A stretch of 64,000 nt of DNA. It comes from Adiantum capillus-veneris (taxonomy: Eukaryota; Streptophyta; Polypodiopsida; Polypodiales; Pteridaceae). Position 1 is the first letter of the stretch. The number at the start of each line of letters is the position of its first letter. Of this stretch, positions 19,254-28,825 are shown in pieces. The notes beneath the pieces were generated by a model, which saw only the letters and a program-made list of their open reading frames with translations, had not been told where the DNA came from and did not search any database. The stretch lies in assembly GCA_014529385.2 (NCBI GenBank), contig CM043959.1, positions 91,119,529 to 91,183,528 of the forward strand, written 5' to 3'. A program made the position numbers and the translations under genes.

Positions 19254-20929
19254 CTACCCTACACCTAACTGCTTGCAAAAATGTGCAAAGCTCTCTGAGG
19301 GAAGTCCTTTTGTAAGTAGATCAGCAGGATTTTCTGTGGTGTGAACTTTGACAAGCTGAAGTTGCTTATCCTCGAGCATTTCCCTGATGAAATGATACTT
19401 CACATCCACATGCTTTGTCTTTAAGTGATAAACTGGATTGCGAGCCAATTGTATAGCACTTTGACTATCACAATATAACACAGGCATCTCTTCTTTGATT
19501 CCCAAATCTGTCACTAGTCGATTAAGCCAAATTCATTCTTTGCATGCCTCTGATGCTGCAACATATTCAGCCTCTGTAGTAGACTGAGTAACACAATCTT
19601 GTAATCTAGAACGCCATGATACTGCTCCACCGGCCAATGTAAAGACATACCCTGACGTAGACCTTCGGTTGTCTAAGTCACCTGCATAATCTGAGTTTGT
19701 AAAACCCTTTACACTTAGCTCCTCACTCCCATAGCATATACGCATACTCTTTGTAGCTTTCAGGTATCTCAATATTCCTCTCACTGCCTCCCAATGTTTC
19801 TTGCGTGGGTTTGACATGTATCGACTTACTACTCTCACTGCAAATGCAATGTCTGGGCGAGTAGCAACCATTGCATACATCAAACTACCCCCTGCAGACG
19901 CATATGAAATCTTATCCATTTCAGCCTGTTCTTCCTCAGACATAGGACAATCTTGTTTGCTAAGTTTCACATATGGTGGCAATGGAACACTCAATGCCTT
20001 TCCCTTCTCCATATTGAAACGTTGCAAAACCTTGTCAATATACTCTGTTTGAGATAACCAAATCAACTTCTTTGATATGTCTCTCTCAATGCGCATACCA
20101 AGTATATGACTTGCCTCACCCATGTCTTTCATGTCAAACGATTTTTTTATCTTTGACTTCAAAGCTGAAATTTCTTCCAAGTGCTTGCCAGCAATCAACA
20201 TGTCATCCACATACAAAATAAGGATCAGCCAACTGCCATCCTTAGCCTTCTTTGTATATAGACGGTGATCGAACTCACTACGTTTGTAGCCTTGAGAAAG
20301 CATAAACTTGTGGAACTTATGGTACCATGCCCTCGGTGATTGTTTCAATCCATAAAGACTCTTCAACAACTGGCATACCAAATCTTCCTTGCCTTTATCA
20401 ACAAACCCTTCTGGCTGCTGCATGTAAATTTCCACATCTAAATCACCATGCAAGAACGTTGTCTTGACATCCATTTGGTGCAACACCAAATCTAATATGG
20501 CAACCAATGCAAGAAAGCATCTCAATGTAGTCATCTTGACCACTGGAGAGAAGACTTCATCAAAGTCAATGCCTTGTTCTTGCTTAAAGCCCTTGGCAAC
20601 AAGCCTTGCTTTGTACTTTGGCTGACTATCATGAGCGGTGATCTTATACCTGTAAACCCATTTACAAGGTAGAGCCTTTTTTCCCTGTGGTAATTTAACT
20701 AGCTTCCATGTCTGGTTTTTATGCAGAGCTGTCATCTCTGACTGCATGGCCAATTGCCAATTCCCGAAGTCCTTCATTTGCACTGCTTCCTTGTAACATG
20801 AAGGCTCATTGCAATCAGTCAACATGACATAGTTCATAGATGGAACAAACCAATCAGGAGGTCGTGAGATCCATCCCAATTTACGCAAAATAGGTGGCTG
20901 AGGCTCAGCCACAACCTGTGGCTCCACTC
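19254..20929 (-). pseudogene. Copia reverse transcriptase and RNase H
   Basis: The open block 20,929-19,533 encodes RT: KALPCKWVYRYKI, ARLVAKGFKQEQGIDF, then LYVDDMLIAG with catalytic DD, and TRPDIAFAV. RNase H follows (GFTNSDYAGDLDNRRSTSGY), continuing in the same frame as 19,514-19,254 (YCDSQSAIQLARNP, HVDVKYHFIRE) after a single TGA at 19,535-19,533. The final sense residues (ADLLTKGLP) are the usual copia C-terminus. The apparent start Met at 21,026 lies in the terminal repeat of the inserted DNA element; true copia sequence begins near 20,929 with GVEPQVV. The product copies element RNA into DNA. Confidence 0.9.
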
Positions 20930-21130
20930 CATTAAGAGAAATATGAACCTTGCATGGGCCTTGTAAGGAATCGTAATTTTTAGGGATTAAGGCTAATGTT
21001 ATGTGGGGTTTAGGGGGCAAGGGCATTGAAGAAGGTAGTTTTTAGTAGGCTTTTCTAGCCTTTTTTTTAGACAAATGTAGGATGTGGACCTAAAGGGTTA
21101 CTTTCTCTCTCTAGATTTTTTTAAAGTGAA
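20930..21130. repeat. Left terminal inverted repeat of the DNA element
   Basis: It matches the complement of 40,920-41,118: 18 of the first 20 bases are identical, then the similarity is gapped (GGGCC, GGGATTAAGG, AAATGTAGG, GGAC, AAAG). The inner limit is uncertain. Confidence 0.65.
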
Positions 21131-21534
21131 GGAAGCATAGGGATGTGTCCACATCAGCAAAAACATGGGTCACAAAGAGACAAAATTTGACTTTAAAAAA
21201 AAAAATTCATTTTTACTTGTTTCTAACTTAAAACTCCCTCCCAACATATATACATATCCAAAAATCATTTTTTGACCCATTTTTTAACCCACAAGCTTAG
21301 AAAGTCCATTTTTCAAAACTCTTTTCCCCCAAAAAGTAATAAACATTTTGTTCTCTCCTCCTCCTCCCTCCTCTCTCTCTCTCTCCCTCTCCTCTCCCAC
21401 CCTGCCCCTACCTTCCTCCTCCTCCCCAATCTCTCCCTCCCCCCCCTCCCTCCTTCTCTCCTCCCATCTTCCTCAACCTCTCTACCCTTCCCCCTCTATC
21501 TTTTCATCATTTGCTTCCTCACGCAACAGCTTCC
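21131..21534 (+). other. Leader/promoter region of the transposase-like gene
   Basis: A/T-rich, then a C/T-rich tract (about 21,350-21,500) before the first ATG at 21,535. Open frames across the C/T-rich tract are Ser/Leu/Pro low-complexity and are not supported as genes. Confidence 0.4.
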
Positions 21535-24450
21535 ATGGTGCTCACGGACATCACAAATGGTTTTCTTCCACCACCACGTACTCCACACACCAAAAGAATA
21601 CATATTCGCTTACCCACGACATTTGCACCGAAGACCACTAGTGAAGGTGATCAAAGGTCATCACAGGAACGTCGCACCGCTTGTGAGACCAATGTTGACA
21701 TTTGGGTGGATGGCCATTTGTACCCTTACGATCCTATAAGCCGCTTCCATCCACCATTTAATAGCCTTTCCACATTTCTTCAATTTCTTGTTAGGCTATT
21801 GCAAGCGGTTGTGTATGGGTGCAGGTGCTTCTTTGCATATGTGGATGCACGAATGTCAAGCTCTTCACCTCAAGACGACGGAATTACAAGAGAGTGTTGC
21901 CTCTTCGGAGAGGTTAGTTAAAACTCTTGAACAACAAATGCAAGAAAAGGAGTCCCACATCCAGAAGCTTACCAACACCATCACATACTTGAAAGAAACA
22001 CCCCTTGGTGCAAGGGAACGCAAACGCACGTAATTGAAACTCTTGCACATTCGGGAGGAGCACGCAAACGACGAGTTACAGCCACAAGGTGATTTGGTCT
22101 TTACTTGCATGATGCATTCTTACTTCACACTATTTTCTAACATTTATGTTTATTTGTTACTAGAAACTTCATCCAGGAGGCATGCGGTGGAACAAGCCAA
22201 GATGATCGAGTCAACCTTCTCACTAGTTGTCTCAATACCCAGGACGTGATTTCTATCTTACAATCACCTGGAGGTAAGCACATTAAGGATGCAGTCACCA
22301 AGGACCTTATGCGTAAATTAAGAAATGTTAGTGATGATGACGTTCAACAAGCTTGTGATGAGGCTGGAATCAGCACCAAAGCCTATCAGGCTATTTTCCA
22401 ACTCCTAAAGGATGCCCTCAAAGAACATGGCATTGTGGAAAACCTATTTCCCGTTCCTCACAAGGTCAAGCTTGCAAAGAAGGACACAAACGAAGATGTG
22501 TTCTCCCTCATTGGGACATACCTACACATTGAGGACACAATGCCAACTTCCCTTTATGCTTCGTGCGCAACAAAGACAAGGGGAAAAGGTAAGAAACAAT
22601 CCATAAGACCTTCGGAGAAGGGCTTTCCTTACACAATGTGGAACAATATTTTCGTGGATCTTAGAAGGCTTCAAGAATCCATGCTTAGATTTTACGAGTT
22701 ACCTGAAGAAGGTGACACACTTTACTTTTTCTTTGGTATTATTCTTATCATAGACTCTCAAGTTTAAGGTCTTAGCACTATTTATTTTGTAGTGCTTGGC
22801 ACAAAAGTCGCTTTTGTGCTGAAACTCGATGAGTTTCAAATAGTGAAAGGCCAAAGGTTAGAGAGGCTAAGTGTCACTCTAATGAACGAGGTCCTTCTAC
22901 AAACCAAGCGAAGGGATTCAGTTGAGCTATCTCCCACCCCATCTTTTAGCGTGCAATTAGAGAAAGACATTTGGTGGTTGGGTGCTATTGAGGTGCCCAA
23001 AGAGACCAATGGAGTACTTTCATGGATTTTTGAGAGAACTCCATGGATCACAGAAGTAATACACTCCCAAATTGCAGGTCAGAAGTTGGAGATTAAGGGT
23101 TTTGGTAGTTATGATGTGGAGTGGCACTTAGGTGGGGATTTGAAGACCATAAAGTGTTTGCTTGGCTGCAAACAAGGGGCTTCTTCTCTCATGCCTTGTC
23201 CATTTTGCACTCGAGGGTACAAACCTAATGGAAAAAAATCACATAAGAGCACTGCCGGTTCCATGCTTCCATGGCAAGGGCATGGAGAACAAGGGTTAGA
23301 TTGTCGTGATGTCGGAGATGAAGGTAGAGAATGGGAAGCGTCTATTCTGAGATGTCCCATGTCAATGCCCCAGACTGTGATCAAAAGGACCACGCTTGGA
23401 ATCCAATCTTTCGATTTTCTCTATCGAATGTACATTTTTGTACATTACACGCATTCATGCGCATTTTTGATAGGTTATTGAAGCTCCACATTGACTATGC
23501 TTTCACAATGAAACCGTTGGAAAAGTCCCAAGAAGCGATCGAAAGAGTGAAGGTACTCTTGAATTCCATTGGCTGTCACGGTGGAAATGTGTCTATCGTT
23601 GTTGCAAAGAACACAGGGGAGGCCCATGAAATTGCTCAACAAGTGTCAATGAGTGGACAAAAAGCTATACACTTTTTGAAGAAAGTTTCCCAAGGAAAGC
23701 CAAGTCAATATGATGCTCAAAACAGCTCCAACCAGCAGGCAGGTAACCTTTGGGAGCTTTGGAAGGAGTTATGCAAAGCTACTACCGACAATGATTCAAA
23801 TGGCGAGCTTGCAAACAAGCGCAAGCAAGTTTAGGCACATTTTGATAAAATGGTCAATCTTATGGACCTTAACAGCACAACAGAAGAACAACGCCAATCA
23901 TTTCAAGAAGCCTTGGCGGATTTTACCAAGGTCTTCACCCTTTCTTGGGGTGAAAATAACATCACACATTACATGGTAAGTCATTTTACATGGTGTATTC
24001 ATTACAAGGGATTGTTTTTATTTAATAATGTGGATGGTTTACTCATGTGAACAACATATCTTGTTTGCGCATGGTGCATTTTTTATGCACAAGTATGGAT
24101 CGCTTGAAATTTTTAGCACTCAAGGCATGGAGAAATCCCATTATCGAGCAAGGGGAGTGTACTTCAAAAATACTCGACATGGTGGTGGAATGGTGCAATC
24201 CAATTATTTGGAGGAGATGTTCAATTGGTTTTTTCGCACAACATTTGCTAGTAAGCTCACAATGGAGCGTGCGCGACAATCCAAGATTGCTATTGAAGTG
24301 CGGAAATGGAGTCGTCAAGAGCATAGAAACAAGTGGAAAATGTCGCAAGGTCCCACCAAGCATGTTGCATGGCGGCGATGCAGAGTGCGACAAGGATCAA
24401 AGTGGATACTGCGCGAGTCACTAAACGTGAACGCAGGGTCCAACTCCTAG
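21535..24450 (+). pseudogene. Multi-exon transposase-like gene (candidate DDE/RNase H fold)
   Basis: Blocks in order: an N-terminal exon from ATG 21,535 (IWVDGHLYPYDP near 21,700); a coiled-coil-like block 21,850-22,030 (ERLVKTLEQQMQEKESHIQ); a block 22,168-22,711 (QSPGGKHIKDAVTKDLM); after an intron at 22,712-22,792 (GT-AG, phase matched) a block to about 23,320 with GGDLKT (Asp 23,137), then CPFC (23,197); then CTLHAFMRIFDRLLKLHIDYA; and finally a block from 24,053 with YGSLEIFSTQGMEKSHYRA (Glu 24,130). The spaced Asp and Glu around a CxxC insertion suggest a DDE transposase. I recall similar motifs in uncharacterised eukaryotic proteins but cannot name the family. Damage: TAA at 22,031, a frame change near 23,320-23,340, TAG at 23,832, and a donor GTAAGT at 23,976 with no AG acceptor before 24,052. 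Confidence 0.6.
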
Positions 24451-24524
24451 CGACATGTTTATTTAAAAAATAATACTTTTTTAAAAAAAATTAGTGTGAG
24501 CAGGGCCCTTTTTAAATGGGCCCT

Positions 24525-24532
24525 TATAAATA
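24525..24532 (+). promoter_or_regulatory. TATA box of the H3-like gene
   Basis: TATAAATA preceded by AAATGGGCCCT, 58-65 bases before the ATG at 24,590. A similar arrangement lies on the minus strand in front of gene X at 38,861-38,875. Confidence 0.6.
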
Positions 24533-24589
24533 TTGCATGCTCTCATAAACCACTCATTTCTTAAGAACAGGTGAGCTCTTACCAACGAA

Positions 24590-25486
24590 ATGGCGCGCAC
24601 CAAACAAACCGCGAAAGAGCATCCGCCTACCAACAAAAATACCCTCCAAGGATGTGAGAAGCCATCATGGCTTAAAGGCACAAGAAAACGACCATGAACG
24701 CCTGGCCGTTCCAGGAACTCATCTGGTAGTGGGCATGGTGGTAGGGCACGAGAGTCATCGAGGACTGTTGAATCTCCACCTCCTCAAGATATAACACCTA
24801 GAAGGAGAATGAAGCAACGTGCCTAGCGCTGGAGAGAAGAAGAGGGCCAGCAAACAACAGAGTCCGATAGGGAGCAGCCGTCGCACCACCAATCACAAGC
24901 AGGACCATCCAGGACTCGGGTGGTCGATACAGACACTGAATCAGAGAGTGAGCCACCATGGCTGCGAGATAAAATACCGCGCACACACCGGGTGGCCATT
25001 GGGGGGAAGACATTGCCTGGAGGCCAGGGAGCTCTCCCCACACGACAAGATCGGCAGCCAAGGGAAGAGAAAGAATCACAAGACGCTGCAGAACCAACCC
25101 ATAAGCATGTAAACAGGCGCAAGTCTTTGTTTTTCAAGAAGCCTAAACGCCGCCCGCCAGCAAATGTGCAAGTGCCCCTAAGATAACCGCAGCGGCGCCG
25201 AAAAATAGCAAGGGCATTTGCAGAAATCCGCCACTACCAGAAGATGATGGAGCTTTTGATTCGACGCGCCCCCTTTGCTCGCACTGTGAAGGAGGTGCTT
25301 CAAAGCTATGGAAATCAGTATAGAATGCAAGCAATAGCACTAGAGGCTATTCAAGAAGCTACAGAGGCCCACATCATTTCGGTGTTGGAAGATACCAACC
25401 TATGCGCCATACATGCAAAGCGAGTGACAATACAGCCAAAAGATATGCATCTTGCACGTCGATTGCGACAAGACTTCGAGCATTAG
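24590..25486 (+). pseudogene. Histone H3-like gene with a very long N-terminal tail
   Basis: ATG 24,590 opens a frame beginning MARTKQTAK, the canonical H3 N-terminus. It is followed by about 190 codons of basic, Ser/Arg/Pro-rich tail with an acidic patch (DTESESEPP) and a basic cluster (RRKSLFFKKPKRRPP). From about 25,187 a full histone fold follows in the same frame: [16 protein letters not shown] (alpha-N and alpha-1), loop 1 YGNQYRMQ of canonical H3 length, the alpha-2 block [11 protein letters not shown], and [15 protein letters not shown] then [11 protein letters not shown], ending at the TAG at 25,484-25,486. Canonical H3 is about 136 residues; this is about 298 codons. The short loop 1 and the NLCAIHAK match argue against CENH3. 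In-frame stops at 24,695 (TGA), 24,824 (TAG) and 25,184 (TAA) all lie in or at the end of the tail, so it is either a pseudogene or carries unrecognised tail introns; the 100 fold codons are open. Confidence 0.8.
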
Positions 25487-25600
25487 CCGAAGTTACCCCT
25501 CTTTTTGTATTGCACACCCTTATCTTTGTAATGATTTGACTTTCCAATGACAATATGATCAATAGTTGTGTCTACTGTGTCTATTATTTTTGTAATGAAA
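25487..25600 (+). other. 3' flank of the H3-like gene
   Basis: A/T-rich, with repeated TTTGTAATGA phrases. No gene seen. No canonical AATAAA within the first 100 bases. Confidence 0.4.
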
Positions 25601-26432
25601 TGTCTTTGTAATTTCAAGTTCTGTATGTAATTTCAGTCAATTTCAGTAAATTTGTGCTTTTTAAGTATCCTTGGGGGTAGATAAGCCTACAAGGGGCAAA
25701 AAAAAGCCTGGCCACAAGGGCGCGCAAATGGCCTATCCATAACTGCCCATCCATTAGTTATGGATGGGCCATTTGCGCGCCCTTGTGGCCAGGATTTTTT
25801 TTGCCCCTGGTAGGCTTATCTACCCCCAAGGGTACTTAAAAAGCACAAATTTACTAAAACCTATTGGTTTTGCAACATTATTTTACATGGATCCTTGTGG
25901 ACACCCTTTTTTGGCCATTTCAAGCTTTGAATTCCCTATAGGATTTTAAAAAAAAAACATATTGTGAAACCAAGTGTCTATGAAACATTAACTTGGATTT
26001 TTCAAATGTCCAATGTAATTGGACTTCTTGGTGCAAGGGTGTACTAGGTAGAGCTAAAGCAGATGATAGTGTGCTGGAAAATTCATTTCATAATTGATTT
26101 CACCTTTTCTAGTGTCCTTGAGTGTGAACATATGCTGGAATTGCCATAAAAAGAGTGCATCTAAATTAATGATGCAAAACCAATTCATTTCAATAAATTT
26201 TTGCTTTGTAAGTATCCTAGGGGGTAGATAAGCCTACCAGGGGCAAAATAAAGCCTGGCCACAAGGGCGCGCAAATGGCCCATCCAAAACTGATGGATGG
26301 GCCATTTGCGCGCCCTTGTGGCCAGGCTTTGTTTGGCCCTTGGTAGGCTTATCTACCCCCTAGGGAACATAAAATACCTAAATTTACTGAAATTGATTGA
26401 AATTACATACAGAACTTGAAATTACAAAGTCA
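25601..26432. repeat. Nested inverted repeat: two palindromes arranged as arms of a larger inverted repeat
   Basis: Palindrome 1 (25,641-25,860) and palindrome 2 (26,186-26,396) each fold on themselves: GTAGATAAGCCTAC and GCGCGCAAATGG on the left of each centre, their complements on the right. The two palindromes and their flanks are also complementary to each other: 25,601-25,640 matches the complement of 26,397-26,432, and 25,855-25,880 the complement of about 26,165-26,190. The whole is 832 bases with a unique centre of about 290 bases. It lies exactly between the convergent gene pairs of the DNA element. Confidence 0.85.
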
Positions 26433-26988
26433 CTAATCAAAACAATTTTCATATCACCAATTGAAACAATTTTCAAGATTGACAAATCACATTCAAAAGA
26501 ATTTGCAAGATAGAGAGACAATTTCAAATATTTTTTATTACTTCCAAAACGGTGAGTTTACATCATGTATCTGAGGAGTTCATAATTTTTTTGACCATTT
26601 CCTGGCGCCTATTTTGCGCGTAAGGCAACTCCCTAGTCAAGAGGCACTGCGCTATGGCCTTTGGGTCAGTTGAGCCAATGGAAGCATGTATCCCTATCTG
26701 GGCAAGCACTTTACCACGAAAGCCAGTGCCAAACGCTGTGCATAAAAGGGATCTACGCACTAGGAACACTTGATGCGCAGTTTGAGCAATGGTGCTCAAA
26801 CACAAAAACTTGCTCAAAGCTTTTAACGACCAAGTCATAAAATGGGCTTGGGGAGTAAATTCATTATGGATAATGGCCACATCGCCAGGGGGGAGTTGTC
26901 CTAGGTAATGCGCAAGGAAAGCTTGAGGTCCAAAGCCCGTCCGCTTGCCACCCGTCCTTGCAGCAAAATCATCAACCTCCACGACATC

Positions 26989-27066
26989 CTGTCATAAACC
27001 GATGAAGGTTGAGGAAAAAGACAATGAAGGATAAAATAGTAACATGAAATTTAGGATACAGTTTAC
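26989..27066 (-). other. Intron of gene X
   Basis: The minus strand donor GTAAACTG follows GAGCAGGAG and the acceptor TTTATGACAG precedes GATGTCG. It is 78 bases, phase 0. Confidence 0.65.
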
Positions 27067-27268
27067 CTCCTGCTCCTTGTCATTCTCCTCCCTGTTGCCC
27101 TTTGCATCCAAGTCAATGCTCCCATGCACCACAGATACGACCTTTGGATCATCAGATGGGAGATTGCATAATGGCATAGGCATCTTAGCAGCCTCAACCT
27201 TGGCTTGCGTGGATTGTAATTCTTCATCATCCACGTGCAACTGCTCTGTTGCCAGGACCTCAGCACAT

Positions 27269-27273
27269 ACAAG
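27269..27273. other. Target site duplication of the chromovirus (left)
   Basis: ACAAG here and ACAAC at 37,908-37,912, four of five bases identical. Removing one copy restores the frame of gene X. Confidence 0.75.
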
Positions 27274-27927
27274 TGTAAGGTCTCTGACCTCGATCAAAAA
27301 GAGCACCCTTGTACCATGAACTGAATATAATGGAATAAGTTACTATTTTTAGCAGTTTTTCAGATTCTGTCAGTGCCATGATGTTTAGAATGTTTAAAAG
27401 CTCCGAAATATGGATTAAAATAATTTTTGTAAAAAAATTCCAAAAATAGTAAGTTTTTGGTCCCCCGACCCGTCCAGTTCTGATCGTCTCGAAAACCTGC
27501 ACCCCTACCCCAAATTTCCAAAAAATGCATTTTCGCACCTCGGGGGCTACTAAATATGGCAGGTACTCGGGCCAGTACGCCTTAGTTAGAGCTTGCTATA
27601 GAAATTTTCGGCATCAAAATCCGACTCGTATGACCCGGTTTAGCCTAGAACCAATTTTCCTAAAAATTGTCCGGGGAGGTACCGGGGGCCCGGGACTGTG
27701 TGGGAACAGGTTCCAACCCACTCTAGATCAGCTTTAGCAGCTAGGGGGCGCCCTCTTGCTTTGTGGGAGTCCTGGGAGAGTTTCCAAGCCAGTAACTAAG
27801 TCTTAGAGTCAGTTAAACTAGCCAACCTGACACTTGGTGAGTAGGCAACTAGACTTGCCAATGCAGTGAACTGAGTGCTCCTCCAGATGCTAATAGCAGG
27901 GCTGGTCGATTTTCAGCCTGTAGGAGC

Positions 27928-27938
27928 CTATTTAAAGG
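27928..27938 (+). promoter_or_regulatory. TATA-like box of the chromovirus LTR
   Basis: TATTTAAAGGC, immediately upstream of the CA microsatellite. The same sequence occurs in the 3' LTR at about 35,786-35,796. Confidence 0.5.
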
Positions 27939-27939
27939 C

Positions 27940-27941
<2 letters not shown>

Positions 27942-27974
<33 letters not shown>
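27942..27974. repeat. (CA)n microsatellite in chromovirus LTR
   Basis: A CA run of about 32 bases, with the counterpart at 35,801-35,832 in the other LTR. Confidence 0.95.
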
Positions 27975-27977
<3 letters not shown>

Positions 27978-28825
27978 GCTCACACACACACACCTACACA
28001 CACTCTGGGAAGGTGCTGCCGGAACACACACCTTTTGAAGGAGAAGCAAGGAGGGAGGTGCTGTCGAATTCTCGCCTCAAGAAGCTCGATTAGATCAGAG
28101 AATCGAGAGGATTATCAGCCCTTAATCACGGTAACCACGGTTTAATTAATGCTTTCTGCAAATCCTTTTCATTACTATCTAAATTTCTCATCTATTATGC
28201 TTATTCCTAGTCGTAATTCTCTATAATCACTCTCTAAATTCTCCTTAACCATATTCTATTATGTAATCATCATCCCATAGCTGAATTATCAGCCATTCAT
28301 CACTCTTAATTAATGATTAGTGCACGATTATTAGAATTTTCTCTCTCTAGGTAGCATAGAAATTAATCGATAAGCTGGTAATTGTGTAGATTGATGAGAA
28401 TCACTCTTTCTATCACCCATTGATATTGTAGCTGATTTAGATCCATCTTTGTTATGCATTAAGATATAATTAAGGTAAGATTAATCTGTCATTAAGTCTC
28501 TAAGAGGTGGTTTTTCTCACACCTATGCATGCGGTGATTCTGCACCCTCTAATGCTAGGAAAGAGATTAATCGTGCTTAATTCATCTCTCTGGTAATTCC
28601 ATTAGTGAAATCCTATTATTCTTAATCATGTAAGCCGAGTAATTATCTTTAGAGCCGGTTCCCATAGGATTATGTGTCATCCATAATGATTGCTATATGG
28701 AAAAATATAAACCTCTCATATAGCAGGCATTGTTTGACGTTGCTAATCTATCATTTGGCTTGTTATGACGCTTACGGACATTAGCTCTTTTCCCCAAGTC
28801 AATTACTTAAAGTAGTGAGTTTAAA

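Larger units (their letters stand above)
26563..27273 (-). pseudogene. Gene X, 3' part (two exons), cut by the chromovirus insertion
   Basis: The exon 27,273-27,067 (EVLATEQLHVDDEELQSTQ, then DLDAKGNREENDKEQE) joins in phase 0, across a 78-base GT-AG intron (27,066-26,989), to the terminal exon 26,988-26,563 (VEVDDFAARTGGKRTGFGPQ, ending KKIMNSSDT). The upstream remainder lies at 37,908-38,778, beyond the 10.6-kb chromovirus. Reading directly across the removed insertion keeps the frame, so the retrotransposon landed inside an exon. I recognise no domain. The last 140 residues are the best-conserved-looking part, with mixed alpha and beta character and a basic C-terminus. Confidence 0.65.

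Noticed and set aside
20930-21026. Copia RT ORF start at ATG 21,026
   Set aside because: The first 30 or so codons lie in the DNA element's terminal repeat, whose inverted copy is at the right end; true copia coding starts near 20,929.
22034-22249. Reading 22,168-22,249 in the frame of the upstream coiled-coil block
   Set aside because: The alternative frame continues without a break into the conserved block after 22,246, so the frame change is more likely a lesion or a different splice site.
24590-25486. Calling the H3-like gene CENH3
   Set aside because: Loop 1 has canonical H3 length and the [12 protein letters not shown] core is canonical; CENH3 usually has a longer loop 1. The long tail alone is not enough.
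25601-26432. CRISPR array or origin of replication
   Set aside because: The repeats are two large inverted palindromes, not short direct repeats with spacers, and the context is a plant transposon.
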